64,000 nt of DNA. It comes from Neelides folsomi. Its lineage: Eukaryota; Arthropoda; Collembola; Neelipleona; Neelidae. Made by a program: the position numbers and the translations under genes. The notes under the pieces are model-generated. The model was not told the DNA's origin and made no database searches. It worked only from the letters and a program-made list of their open reading frames with translations. Positions 1-14,700 of the stretch are shown piece by piece. How positions within the stretch are numbered: the first letter of the stretch is position 1; every line of letters begins with the position of its first letter. Location: assembly GCA_034687125.1 (NCBI GenBank), contig JAQGBZ010000290.1, positions 1 to 64,000 on the forward strand. The letters are read 5' to 3'.

Positions 1-1316
1 CGGGAAAAAACTCCCTACTTCAGTTCTCACCCAGAGGGTCCCCCAAGGAGATTCCCAATGAGTTCCACAGTCGACCATAGTGGAGACGACATTTGCATTG
101 TATATGTAATATATGTAATCAATTAATTGAAAGTTAATGAAAGGTGATAACCAATACTATATAATTTTGATTCTTTTGATATTAATTTTTAACAAAAGGA
201 AAAGGACAATTCATAATGAAATGAAGAAACAAAGATTAATGAGAAATGCAATAAAAATATATTTTCGAAATTATTAATATCCTTTTTCTGATATTTGGGA
301 TTCCAGAAGTGTTTGTCCCCTTTCTTTGCTCAAACGAAGGTCTGAAATATTACGAGTATTCTGCCAACGGAAAAAGTTCTTAATACAATTGGACGTATGG
401 GGAGAAATTCTTTTGTGCTTCATCCATGTGAACCGTGAGAAAGGCTGAAAATAGACCTCGAAGCCAGATTGCGAATTTAACTTACTCCCAAACTTTCCTA
501 TTTTCTAACCATGAGATGATCCCATTCCTCTCCCCAACAACTTTATTTTCTCCTCCCCTTTCCTTCGGAGTCACAATTACGAAATTGAGAAAGGTTCGCG
601 AACCACTATTAGGTTCAATTCATCCGTAGTGGGAAATAAAATGATCTCTCCAAGTGTCTTTATTGATCCATTGATGCTCCTTTGCACTTTATTTATAAAC
701 CAACAACCAGATCATACGACAATCACCAATATCTATCTAATATACAATAAATTCAACCCGTCACAGTATTATTTTTCATTCATCAACACCTTCCAAAACT
801 GATCGTAAAATGAAAAAGTTAGCCGTATATTGCATAGTTAAGACTTATGAAAAGCTTTCAATTCTCTCAATCTCAATTATTATTGTCTCCAATTGTTCTT
901 GCTAAAAGCCTCTGACGGATCAAATCTCCCTCAGACGGAGGGAGAATAAAATGCACAATTGGGTTTCGAGTGGCGGTTAGAGAAATGGACTCAAACATTT
1001 GGGGGGGATGTGTGTCAAATTGCCAATCTTTCTTCCGCACTTCTAATCCCGAGCCTCGTTTTCGTGTTATCAGAGGCCAGCCTTTATGACCCAATAAAGT
1101 TGAGATAAATACACTCGAGCTTCTTAAGCCAATTTCATCGTCTTAAGGTTTCCCACTCATGAAAAAATCCAACACACACAAACGTACATGCCGGTGTAAT
1201 CAACTCCTATCCAATTAGCTATTGTTTACTTTCACACTTGAGTTATATGACTATTAATTAAAGTGTTGGTAGTTGGTATACCATAAAGGTAAATACATTA
1301 ACAGTATTAATCTGTA

Positions 1317-1518
1317 CAGGGTGTGTCAAAAGTTACTTTCATTTTATGTGACTGTCTAGGTCAGGGTAAAGATTCCGGGTACTAAAACAGGCACATGCAG
1401 ATGTGTATTAGAACCTAAAAAGAAGCACATTGAACCCAAAAAGAACACACTGAACCCCAAAACAGTTACCGACCGACTCTACTATTATTTAAGAGAAATC
1501 AACTTTTGACGAACTCTG
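1317..1518. mobile_element. Mariner-like MITE, ~202 bp
   Basis: Left end CAGGGTGTGTCAAAAGTTAC and the reverse complement of the right end CAGAGTTCGTCAAAAGTTGA match over about 24 bp. TA precedes the left end; the right flank is AA, so the duplication is eroded. No transposase. A left end of the same family recurs at 31972. Confidence 0.6.
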
Positions 1519-3718
1519 AATATATCTGTACATACAGGTTGGTATACCTTATTTTATTCTGATAATATGTATGTATAAGATATGTAAATAGGGGCCATTT
1601 ACAAGTAAAAGTTGCTAAGATCTTATGTACAAAGAAGGCAATATGGTAAAATATTGTTCATTTGATATCCTTGAAGGGAATACCTAAATCCCAATAGACG
1701 CTGAATTCAAATAAAAGACCGATCCTGGGGTTTTATTTTTATTAGAAGCCTATTTGAATTTTTACGGTACATATACTACAGGTACATTAGTACAGTATAT
1801 TTCAAGGAGGAAATAAGGAATGGTTTAAAAACTTTTAGTAGTTTTCAAATGTATAAGTTTGTTCACTTGTTATGAAAGCATTAAAGAGCTTCATTTACTC
1901 TTACCCGCTTTCAAGTTTACGTATCTACTTGTATAAATACTAGATTGAGAGAGATGTCATTAGAATTGCAAATGAACATTCACATTCCGCTCTCGGTTTC
2001 AAATTAAAGGAATTGAACTTGCGGTCCCAAAGCTTTCTCCTTCTATTTGAGTGAGATGAGAAAGAATATGATAAATAGTGTATAATAACTTAAGACCGTC
2101 TGCCATGATTGACAAAGAAAGGGAGAAACAAACGTCTTTATTTGTATTTAATTGATCGATATGCTAAGGCAGCCGAGGCACTGTATACTGTCAAGAAGGA
2201 TGTTCTAGGTCGGTGGGTATAAAATAGAATGGTAACATTATTTAGTATTAAGATTAATAATGTAAAAAATACTAATAACATCTCATCGTCATCATTATAT
2301 TTATAAGAGCTCATGATAAATAATGAAAATCTTAAGGCTGTTCAACAATATTAAAAATCGGAACCGCTTTGAAGTTGTTAGACTGACTTAATCAAAAAAC
2401 TTTAAATACATTTCTTTCTCGGAATCCCTTTATTAAAACCGTAAAGGTGAGTTTTTTTGACTACGTAAATGTTTCTTACTTGGTCAATAAAAAGCCTTAA
2501 AGTTGTTGCATTTTTAAACTTTCGGAACCGATTTCGAGTGATTTATCAACTTTATTATATACACTTGATATACACGTTAGGAGGGCCTGTACATTCTATT
2601 TAGAGCAAAAATCTGATTTTTATTATTAAAGCCACAGTTAATTATATAGTTATTTTTATATTTAGGTTAATTTTGAAAATAAACTTGAACATTTTTAATT
2701 CTCAGGGTGTGTCTGGTTGGAAAAACAAATCAGTATCTTATACATGTTTTATTTACACACTATACTTAGGTACTTACTATACATTACATTCATAGTTACT
2801 ACTAAACAAGAACATCCCAAGTCCAATCCGAATTGAATACGTGAGTGATCTTATTTTGGTATCTGCTAATGCAAGCATCTAAGCACAAATTTGAGAAGAG
2901 GAAGAGTAGTCTATTTATCTTGTCGTCTCAATCTTGTTCTGGATCTCGAAAGGAAACTGAGACATCATTATCCTTAAAGAGGGAAAAGAGTGAATTTTGG
3001 CTAATTTACTAAAAAGGAATTTTTTACTCTAAATGGTCTCAAAGAGCTCTTGACTCTCTTCCTTTAAATAGGAAATAGGAAGGATCCAATGTTTAGCGTT
3101 GTAAAGACTGGATCTTGTTTCACTTCCTCTGACATTAACTCGAATCTTTCAATTGGTTTCTTTTAACTTTCCATTTCGATTCCTCTTCAGTCACTACTTT
3201 GATCTATCACAAATATCCTAATTGCATTACGACCAAACAAATAAATGGCTACTCCGAAACTGAATTAAATTAAACTTCTCCTGTTAGCGCGACTCTCAAT
3301 TCTGTCGTAAACATGTTGTTATTTAGCTTTTATACATAGTGAATCCACGTGCTTATTATTGGTCTATTTGATCTTTTCACGCATATAAGAGAAAAACAGA
3401 ATCCATTATACTGATTGCTTACACATCGCGTACAATTACCTACTTTAAATGCAAGCATCAGTAGATGCTCTACAATAGATACATAATAAAATGATAAGGC
3501 TTTGGTGAAGTAATAAATTACAGAGATACTAGTACAGGTACTACAGATACTATTGTAGTACTGATAAAGTACGATACATTATTTAAACTGTTACATTTGT
3601 AATAGTAATAAAAAGTCTTATCATCAGTATGACTATTTATGTAGCACCTACCGTATTGTAAATATTATTAGCATAAATAAAATAAGGATAAATTGTTGGG
3701 ATCTATTAGTAAAATTGA

Positions 3719-4635
3719 CAAGGTAACTTTGTTGCATGTCGCTCACGCACAGGGTCAAGGGGTATTGGACAATTAAGACCATCATTAGTAATGATGAATT
3801 GAGTTAAATATCGCCTGTTAAAATAACAGGTTGAATTTATTGAATTTATGAAAATTTGGATTTAAAATTTTTAACCTTGTTCAATGTTGAAAATCCCATG
3901 TTAAATCCCGTCTAAATTTCGAGAAATTGAAAGATGATTTTTTGGTAACTACTTCCTATCCATCAAAATGATTAAAAATATACATGTACAACTATAGATT
4001 TCAACAAAATTATAAATTTTAGTATAGTTTACATTAATTCAAAACAAATAATTATTATATAAAAAATGATATAAATATATATTATGCATGAAAACTTTCA
4101 TATCTTATGTGTATTTATACCATATAATTTATATGAAAATCTATTGAACCATCTTTGAGTTGTAACATTTTTTCAAGACTTTCTTAGCTTATTGGACGGG
4201 GTTTATACATATATTGTATATTTATTCATTATATATTAAATGTGACACAAAAATGACACTCATTGTCAGACATACAATTAAGAGAAACAATAAAATTAAT
4301 TAATATCGCTATTCTATAAACAAAATCTATACTAAAGTTTATAGGGTTTTGAAATCTATAGTTGCACATGCATATTTTTAATCATTTTGATGAATAGGAA
4401 GTAGTTACCAAAAAATCATCTTTCCATTTCTCAAAATTTAGGCGGGATTTAACATGGGATTTTCAACATTGAACAAGGTTAAAATTTTTAAGTCCAAATT
4501 TTCAAAAATTTATATAAATTCAACCTGTTATTTTAACAGACGATATTTAACTCAATTCATCATTACTAATGATGGTCTTAATTGTCCAATACCCCTTGAC
4601 CCTGTGCGTGAGCGACATGTAACAAAGTAACCCTG
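3719..4635. mobile_element. Foldback/MITE-type element with ~315-bp inverted arms
   Basis: The left arm (about 3719-4035) and right arm (about 4318-4635) are reverse complements with scattered mismatches, for example GTCGCTCACGCACAGGGTCA on the left and its complement near 4600. Ends read CAAGGTAACTTTGTT and, on the other strand, CAGGGTTACTTTGTT. TGA flanks both ends and may be a 3-bp target duplication. The middle is AT-rich with no ORF. Confidence 0.85.
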
Positions 4636-7600
4636 TGAGTTAAATTATACACATACTCACAAGGGGATCTACATATTCATTTGCATAATGGGCCTGGAAC
4701 AATGGGTCTTTCTTAATAATAACTGGCATGGAAAGGGCACGAAAGTTGGTCAGAGACAAAGTCAAGAAAGGGTAGATGATCTCTGGATTAGCCAAGAAAT
4801 TCCCGAGACACGAAACTCATTTCAAACATTCAGAAAATCAACAAGAAGTCTTATAGTTGTCATTCATTCATTACAGCCCAAGTTTCATATTGAAGCTCCA
4901 AATATTTAATTTGGAAAGAAACATGAAAACTTTAATTATCAATTAAATACTTAGTAAGTCAGTAGCCCAACTCATAATTATTTTGTCGTTGAATCGTCAA
5001 CTGTTGACATTGTAAGAAATCTACCTCTACCTAAATATTGACGGCGAATACATTAGTTAGATTTGAGTTATTATAAGTTAGGTAAATTGGAAAGGTAAGA
5101 GACCTTTCCTTTGTTCTTCTTCACCTGGAACCTGGAAGAGGGAATGCAAAAGGCATTCATTATTCCTCTGAGTCTTGCAAAGGCAAGGACGAATTCGAGA
5201 TCTTAAAAGTACATTAGATTTACGTGTTGAATAAATCTATTCTATTTGTTCTGTTACAATTAAAACCCTTGTTCCTCATTTAGCACCGCAAGTTAATCAG
5301 TTTAAGTTCACCTAATAACAATTACAACAATCCATACTTCCACAATATACAAATACATAGTATTTTTTACTTAAATCATATATCCAGATATAACATGAAG
5401 TTTCGGATCATGCTGTATACTGTATATCCTACATTACATACCTACTCTACATACATTACCTAAAAATGGTATGGGCTAATGTCAATTACACAACACAATG
5501 CAAATCACATAAGAAAACGATATTAATGTCGATAATTAATCTTATTTGATAATTCCAAATTAATATGATTCATAGAAAGAAAGTGAAAAGTTTCTTTTCT
5601 TATAAAAATTGGCAAAAGTTTTTATTTGTATTGTAATATATCGGCTTTAAAAATAAAATATTTTGATCAGAACTTATAAATTGAAGTTAAACTGATTGGA
5701 AAGAAAAGTTTTTGCGAGAATAATTACTTGTTTGGATTAGAGAACGCTGCTAAAATTGGTTTACTAAGTTATATTACATTGCTATAAAGGTTGCGGTATG
5801 GAGGAAGAACAAAGAAGAAAGTTCTTGGGATATCAGAAGAATTCGGTTTGAAATTGACTATTGATTCGTGGCACCAGACAAACTCTTGATTATTTACCCA
5901 ATTTAATTTCCTCTTAGTGGGAGAGAATTCTTTAGCTGTTCAAAAGGTTTAGAGAGAATTCCACAAGACCTGATTCAAATTAAAAGCTATTGAATCATTT
6001 AAATAATTTAAACATGATAAGCGAAATATACTATAATATACGACACATATCAAGTTTTAAAGTAAGTACCAATGTATCAAATGCTTCAGCTTTAAACCAT
6101 AATAAATAAAGTAATCCTTTATCGATAGTCCTTTATACTATTAGTTATAATTGACTCTTTAAAACCGTTTAAGAGCTATCCATTATTTTATATAAAAAAT
6201 TAACTTAACTTTAAGTGAAAAATCAAGAATGATCATTTAACAATAATGTAGTACAAGCAAAATTCGAAGAGTTGTTTCATAAAATTATATTACTAGCATG
6301 TTTAATATCACAGTGAATTAGATGCGCATAGAACTCTTTTTGGCTCTCTCTTTTCCCAAAAGCAAAAGTCAAAATTTATTTAAGTTTATAAATTGTAACG
6401 AGAGATGTTCCTTTCTCTCACAGTCAGCTTTGTCACTCGCTTCGGTTTTCAAGAGTAATGAATGAGAAGTGAACATAACATTTCCATTCTCTTTCCCTTG
6501 GTCCTTTCTGAATTCTTCTCGAGAAAGAAGAGGCTATTACCCTCTGTGTAATGTCCTGCTTGTCATCTATATAATGGTCTCAAATGAAAATTTATGCTCC
6601 AACATAAATTTTTGGAAACTCGTTCAGGGAGAAAGAAAGCCAGTGGAAGTGGGGGCCTTCACAACTCTTCTAAATTTTGTTAGGACTTCGCTCTGGGGGA
6701 AACCAACTCACCCACGACATAAGCGCGAACGTTTTATTCACATTCACCTTTAAGCTCATACGCACCAATGTGCGCGTTCTTTTCATATTACAAGGGTTGA
6801 GCTTTTAAAGCTTCTTAAATGCGACTCCTGGGTTTAAATATTTTACAATGACCTAATAAATACGCTTAGGTATAATAAATAATCTAAGGCAAACATTGAA
6901 TATTTAAGCACACTGATGTAAAAACAAGTCCAATTTTTCAACAATAAAATGGGACATATGTATAGGTATATAGAGTGTGTAGTTTTGCCATTGTGAGCAC
7001 TCCTAAACTTTTCGCTCAATTTTTCAGGGTAAAACGGTAAAAATTCGTATGAGGATCAAATAATAAAATTATAGCAAAGACCCTGGTAAAATATAATATA
7101 CATTTTATGATAAAATATAATATACAAAAAGAAGAGAAAAATTTCGCAATAAAATCACGATATCAAAGTCTTTCCTCTGACCCTTAAGTCATAAAATTCC
7201 ACGAATGGAATCCGGGAAACAGACAATGCAAACTTTATATTCCATTCCACTAACCCAAATTATCTAATTCCAAAATCCAGTTCTTTGGGGAAGATGGGCA
7301 ATGAAAATGTTAATGGTGGAATTGAGGGGATCATGGAAGACATTTTTGACCCGAAAACGTCTTAAATCCAAATTGAAAATGGAGTCACGAATTGAATTAA
7401 TGGGATCTCGACCATCTCAATTTAGCAATATAGGATAATGAGGAGGAGGGAAGCTCAAGTAGTCCTTAACTGTCTGAAGATCTACCATTTAATAACTAGG
7501 TATATGAATAAATTTTCTACTTTTGGAAGAATTTAATTACTGCGTCGAAAACATTCTATTCATATGGAACATTCCTTGAATACTAATGGAATTATTATAA

Positions 7601-8649
7601 ATAATATACCATACATTGTTTAGAGCATCTTCTATGAAGCCATATGAATTATTTTTAATAATAATACATAATGTTAATATTATATATGCCTTTCTCCTTG
7701 CATTTTCCCCATAATTATAACACTTTAAAATGGTCAATATTAATGAACGCTTACAATATTGTGTATTTCCATATAATCTGTCATACGTCATACGTGAAGA
7801 GTCATTTTCGGGTTACATTTAAATTTATGTAAATACTATACCAAGGTATGTTAGATGTATTTGAAACATAAACATCACAACTATGAATGTACCATATATA
7901 GGTACGCATATTATCAAAGTTGGAGAATTGATATTTAACAAAGTAATAACTAGATAAAAGTGGAGGTAGGAAGTAGAAAAAGTTCTATAACAAAGCTTAA
8001 TAATATGAGTGTCTGGAAATATTTATGAAAAGGTCAAAGAGCTGAGAGAAAGTGAAACTTTTCTTATCCTTATCAATCCTATTCCAAGCCGAGAAAATCC
8101 TTTGGAACTCTCATCAAAGTTGCATTATGTAAGATAACTTCACAGAGCCAGAGATTTTATTGACTTTATGAAGAATCACTAAATCTTTTCATAAGTGATA
8201 TTTTGGGAAAACTTTTATGATGCCCAGTTCAGTCTGGATAGGATACACTTTTACTTTGGCTCCAAGCGATCTACCACTAAAATTCAATAAACTTCAACTT
8301 CAGAACACGAAGATTTTTTTTCTTGTTCAATTATTAATACTGCCAAAATACGACAAGGTGTGGCAAATCGATTTCTCATTTTAATTATTCTTACAACGAC
8401 GCAATTTTTTAATTGCGTTTCCAAATATAGTATTATTAAATTGATAATTAATTTAAAGTAACGCCAAAAGAGTTAAAAATTCTCATTGTTGCTTCACAAT
8501 AGTGCACCATGGTGAAGCTATTCATCATTATACATATTTAGCTTGTTCCGTATTGTTGAACATAAGTACAAGGATTTTGATTTTAATATTTGATTTGATT
8601 TACGACACGGAAAAGGTCAAACCCTGATAAAATTTTATTTGTTTTTTAG

Positions 8650-8791
8650 ATGTTCTGAATTCTCTCTGCAGTTCGACGAACGTATCGGCAATTTTATACC
8701 TGACAAATTCGGAATTATATGGAAGGAGCACAGCTGCATCTCAATACTTTCTCCAGCTAGCTGGATATCTTGGAATTCCTGTTATTGCTTG
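8650..8791 (+). CDS. Nmdar2: Nmdar2 exon: amino-terminal domain, [11 protein letters not shown] segment
   Basis: The acceptor is a T-rich tract ending TTTTTTAG. Reading starts with the last two bases of a split codon and gives [19 protein letters not shown], then [24 protein letters not shown], ending TG before a GTAAAT donor. An inner acceptor (CTCTGCAG at 8671) would drop the LNSLC part and is less likely, because the longer form matches the family better. The long ORF that overlaps here lies in another frame and is a shadow. Confidence 0.88.
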
Positions 8792-11700
8792 GTAAATTCT
8801 TTTTTATTGGATCAAACTGTACACTTTTACCTGCCATATACAACTATGATAAAGGACACATGCATGTGTTGTAATACTCGTATTTACTTTCAATTCAGAG
8901 GTATTATATATATTTGTATTACTGGATTTATAAAAGATAGTTACATAAAACCAATGTTATTTGTAAAATTGTTTTATGATATTGTCTTTTGTCAAATTCG
9001 AATTCACATTCACATGATTTTGTTTGAATGATTTGAAAATTAAAATTCACGTGTTATTACAAGATATTATGAATCCCATCAATAAACTTTATTTGAATTT
9101 AGGAACGCTGACAATTCCGGTCTTCTTCGGGTAAGCAGTTTTTACAATTATGTAAACGATTCCTTTTCGCCTCAGGAGTCTTGTGGGATATGTAAATGAA
9201 AATTTGCTACTAGGCATGTAGAGTACGTGTAGGTTCTTCAAAGGAAGAGATTTATCTTTCAAAAGGATGGAAAAGCATATTAAGGAAGAAATTAAGTCTT
9301 AAGGTCTAATGTTCATATTTTCCGATTTACCACAATCTCTGGTTAGGTTAGAAAAGAATATTCCATTCTAGATGGAAAGGAAATGGCATTTTTAAATTAA
9401 TTTAAAAAGTAATTACACTCATGAAAGTTGTAAAACTTTGTAAAAAAGCCTATCAACAAACACCATAATTTCTCTATGAATCCATTAAAACATTTCTTAT
9501 TTTGATGACACGTGTTTGTATTTGTTTATGTAACATTATTAGTTATAAGGTATGTTGTAGCATGTACAAATATATATATGTAAGTTAAACAATGTTAGAT
9601 TTTTTTTAAAAATTCACTACTAATTATTATAAGCTGTTAATCACAAAATTAATCTCAGAGGGAAATAATATTTCGATAGGTGAAAAGTTCAGAGTTCAGA
9701 GTACTATACAAAGTGTAAAACAGCAACTTTACTTCAACCTCTAAATCTCACTGTAAATTGGGAAAGGCAATTGATTTATTGAATTCTCCTTTCTTTCAAC
9801 ATGTTTTACATAAATCTTTGTTAAACATTGCACATAAAACTTCTTTGTGATCATATTGTGCTCCACTTAATGTTAGTTCACATTCCATTTTATTTCCCAA
9901 ATGTTTGTTCATGTGAAAATATAACTTTTTCCAATTTACATAATTGTAGGCTTACTGGCTTTTTATTGTGCTAGTCAAGATGAAACAGGAATTTTAGGCG
10001 ATGAAGATCTTTGTGGTTTCTCAGTTAGTTGATGGCCCAAAGCATTCTTTCATCTTGAACACAATCATTTGAAGGAAACGAAAATTTATTTTCGCTACAG
10101 TTTCAAATAAGAAAATGTGGCTAAACTCAAAACTTTGGTCGAAAAGCTCGTAGTAATTTAATTTACAGCAATTTATAAATTCTCTGATAACTTTCTTAAA
10201 TTACCTAACATTGTTTCATTTTCATTAAAGAATAATATGATACAAACTTAACATATTTTACATACCTATATCAAAAATGAAACTGAGATTGTAAAATTTA
10301 TTATTTATCTTAATCTTAATCTAATTCTTCTTAATCACTTTCATTTTGTTCGAATTTTTTAAATAACAAACATCAATTTACCGTCTCCCAATTGGTTTAC
10401 TCTGCATTTATACATACTACTACTTTGTAGATAATATATAATACTTGTGAGATGTAGTATTGTTAGCATTTTAATCATTCCCTTACATGTACTGATTTTA
10501 CATAATATGTAATATAAAAATAAAAGTACTACATACTTAAATGTTACATTATGTATCCATTATGAATATTATACCATATATCCATTATTGATTATGGATA
10601 ATACTATATGTGTACCTAGTTAACTAGTTACACATAAATATACTGTTTAAATAATGTATGTAGTATATAGGCAGATAGAAGTACTACGACCTTATACCAT
10701 GCAGTAGAGTAGTTAATATAACACAAATGTACAAACATTTATCAGAGAGAATATCATACTTTGTTTGAAAGTCTCTAACTCTAAAGGCTCTGCCTTTTTG
10801 CATTCATTCTCTTTGGTTGGTCGTAATGGGAGCAATTCGTCATCATCTCTCTTAATGGCCAGATTTAGGTTAAATTAAAGAAAGTTGAGATCTGTGTACT
10901 TCCTTTCTGAGATGTTTTCTCCCTAAAAGATTTAATATCTTGAGTCATTGATTGCAAATGGGTTTCCTTTTAGAGAGCGAGTCACTCCGAAATGATCCTT
11001 CAATTGGCCCCTTCGGTGGAACATCAAGCCAGCGCGATGCTCTCCATCTTGATCCGTTATAACTGGCACCAGTTCGCCATCGTGACGAGCCAAATCGCCG
11101 GCCACGATGACTTTGTTCAGGCCGTGAGAGACCGCGTGATCCAACTTGAGTCCGACTTCAAATTTGTCATCCTTACCACTGTGCCTGTGCTGGAAGATTC
11201 CGATTTGCAGTCTTTGGTGGGATCGGAGGCACGAATCCTTCTCCTTTACTGCACGAGGGAAGAAGCTAAAACAATTCTGAGTGCTGCTGGGAAATTGGGC
11301 CTTACTGGAGCAAATTATGTTTGGGTTGTGACCCAAAGTGTCATTGGGAACAGTTTGGATGCCCTTCCCGAGTTCCCCATTGGCATGCTCGGTAAATTCC
11401 CTCTCTTCTCTTATTACTCTTCTAATCCCCACTAAGTTAGTGTTATCGCTCCCGTCATCCGCCCTCCTTTCAATCTTCCTAATACATTTCTCATCGTATT
11501 TGCTCCTTTTGACCTACCCGCTCCGTGCCCATTACTTTGAATTAAGTGAAAATCTCCTGTTTCACCTCGTTATTAACATTGGGATTGAAATTGGAAATGG
11601 GGATTAGGGCTACCTTATCAAATCATCTCTGTTAGATCCAAAGGGGTTTAAGACCTCGTAGAGGAAAAGCTAGCCGACTTTCCAGGACCTAATTTTCAAT

Positions 11701-14700
11701 ATTTTCCAAATCTTATTTTTAGAGATATGGAGTCAATAAAACCTTCAACCTAGTAGGTAATTCCTTTAACAAAGGGAAATGAACAATAATCATAAAGACT
11801 GCTGACAGAGCCGTATGTGAATACCATAATACTTACCATAGTTAGTCGTTGAATCCTTGATATGAGGGCTGCAGTAAAGTTTAACGACAACTGCCGTCAA
11901 TAAGATATAAATTTGATGCCACATCCACCAGTTTATCGTTTGCTAGTATTTATCTCTGTACCAATGGTATATTTGATGAAGTAGGGGAAACTGATGGAGA
12001 TTCACATGCTTAAAATAGGATCACTAACACACAAAAGTTACCTAAAATAAAAAATACCGGAGAAAGAGAAACAACTCTTCTTTTATATTTTAATACTTCA
12101 AAGAGAGACAGAAAGACCTTTGTGGTTTACATGATGAAACGTAGGGAAGTTCTCATACAGGAAAATTTAAATAAAAAGTGTAATAAGCTAAAAAGACAAT
12201 AAGTTCCAATGGTATTACCTACATATTGAACTACAAAATATTTAGATTTTCCAATTCATAGCTGTATATGGTATATCCAGGTATATACAGTATAATAATT
12301 TAAATCGTAATGCTAATTAGGTAGTAATAATTAATATAATAGCAATAAAAAACTTTTTAAAGATAATGCTTAAAATATTTTTGAGCCAAATTTTTGTCAA
12401 AGTGAAAACTATTCAATTTTTTATTTATTACTTGAGGTGTTCATTTCAACACAAGCTACGAAAGCCTCAGATCGGAAATTTCAACAGTCCTTCGTGTATT
12501 TACACACGGCGTGGAAGCTTTCGTCGCTGATAAAGAGAACGATGCTCTGAATCTCTCTGCTTCGCTCTCATGCAGCGGATTTGGGGCTTCTGTGAAGTGG
12601 GCAGTTGGGGACAAATTCTTCCGGTATTTGAAAAATGTGACGATTGAGGCTGACCCAGGATCAGGGAAACCACCGCTCAAATTTAATCAAGAAGGAATCC
12701 TTCAGTCGGTGGAGTTGCAAATTATGAACCTCCGACCTGGACCTTCTGACCGTCAGCTAGTCTGGGAGCAAGTGAGTTATTCGAGTATTCATTTAACATT
12801 ATTACTTTTATGTAACTGTAACTTATTAAAAACATAACCATAAAGAACATATATTAAATGTTTTATACCATAGAATAGAATATACTACTAACATATCGGT
12901 ATAAAATATTTTTCATTGTCGTACTGCCATTCCATGCATTGAGCACTGATTAATAGATCGCCTTTCACCCTTTTTCTCTCCTGTCCTCTCTAAATTCTTT
13001 TCATATTGAAGGATATGTCTCTTCCTCAACTCTTTATTCTCCTTCACGCACCGATGATTCTTTTTTAATCAATTGCCTCTTAACGCAAATGATCAAACCT
13101 TAAACTTGACAGCGAAGAATGTTGGCCCTTTGTGGTCTTTTTAGAACTTTTTCAAGCTTCAACTTTTTAATTTAACTATCCTAAATAGATTAATTAATCA
13201 GCAAACTATAAAATTGAAAGGCTATTATAAACAATATAACTTTAACCATACATTAACCAACCGTACATAACATACAAGGCATTAAAGATGCATAGGTATA
13301 CTTATTCTGTGCATAGGTAAGTTTCTATTTTATATCTGAATTTTCTGGATATAGAATTTTAAATCTCCAGTATCTACTCTAGTTTAAATTTTAAAATTTT
13401 AAAATCATTTTGTATCATAATATTTTCATGTGGAATATAAAATATATTCCCTATAATAATAAAATTAAGCTGGATATACATATGCTGTTGATAGAGATGA
13501 ACCGGATATTTCTCGTTAACACGCAAGAGAGAAAAGTAGGATTGAGAGGTGACGGAAGAAGTGGAGTATAACGGAAGTCACGTTTTATATTTCCTTCCTG
13601 CTTTCCTTTGAAATTTATCAATTTTCTTATTCAAATTCCTTTTCGAGTTTCACACACTGGGTTGGAGCTGAAAGATAAATTTCCCCTTTTGTGAAAGTTG
13701 GCTTTACAATAGTGTATGTATACATAACTGATATAGGTATTCCATTATACTTCTATACATTATACATACACCTAACAAGTGTTTCCATATACATATATTG
13801 TACTTTGATATGCCTCTTACTAATCTTTATTATTACTAATAATCCCACCGTAGTTGTTTGAGGGTTGACTAATAATTGAAACCAACAGACTTACAAAACT
13901 TTTACTTGTTTTATTTTCTTTGACTCAATCCCAAAATATTTCTTATAGATAATTATATTTTCATGTAAAAAGTGAATAAAATGATAAATTACTATTATAC
14001 TATTATAGGTTTTGCGCCAAAATTTATAAGTACAAATTGATATCTACTAAAATACATAATATATGTAGTTAGCCTTAAAATACTTTATGTACATACTTGC
14101 ATAAGATAATTTTTTAATAAATGCCATTAGTTTTCAATATTCAATATTTTACTCGAATTGGATGATACATACATGGTACATAGACAATATGTTACAAGCA
14201 TATTTATTGTACAAGTATATCCTATGTATTACCATATTTTATGCATGTACATACAGATATATCAAGATAGGTATCTTAACTATCCCCCTATTCCATACAC
14301 TATCTCTTTACTTTGGATTCAAGAATACGTGTCACAGCTTGAGATAAAAGTTATTTTCACTATTTTACCCCTCAACGTGTTTTGCCTTCTTTGCCTTTAT
14401 AGAAGTTCTGGCCATTCGGCGCGGCACAAGGAACTCTCAATGAGCCGGTTTGATGGAGAAAGGAGCAATGTGTGGCTCTTGTGTGTGGAGAGCCTCTCTA
14501 TATACATTGGCTCTCACCCAACTCCCAACTTTTCTTTGGAGCTTAATGGGACAATTTGTAGATTTATTCCGGAAATAGTGGGCTAAATTATAATTTCCGA
14601 AAGGAGTGTGTTCCTCCGACGCTCCGCGAGCCCCTCTTGTTCAACTCCAAGGTCTCAAAGAGAGAAAGTTTGAAAGAAATAAAAGGGTAAACTTATCTCA

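Larger units (their letters stand above)
1..8649. other. 5' intron or upstream flank of Nmdar2, no supported gene
   Basis: AT-rich sequence with two inverted-repeat elements (1317-1518, 3719-4635). The ORFs here do not match any family I know. Bases 1-120 are GC-richer and open in frame 1, which might be the tail of an exon, but it cannot be linked to the receptor. Confidence 0.6.

Noticed and set aside
2703-2716. CAGGGTGTGTC word like the mariner-type ends
   Set aside because: No TA flank, similarity ends after 11 bases and no partner end was found.
4688-4909. 73-codon + ORF just after the foldback element
   Set aside because: No recognisable motif, no codon or splice support; not a transposase.
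6469-6753. 94-codon + ORF
   Set aside because: No resemblance to the receptor amino-terminal domain or signal peptide exon and no usable donor in phase.
8639-9031. 130-codon + ORF
   Set aside because: It overlaps the first Nmdar2 exon but in another frame; the receptor frame gives family-matching sequence and proper splice sites.
10932-11432. 166-codon minus ORF
   Set aside because: Antisense shadow of the GC-richer Nmdar2 exon 10974-11391.
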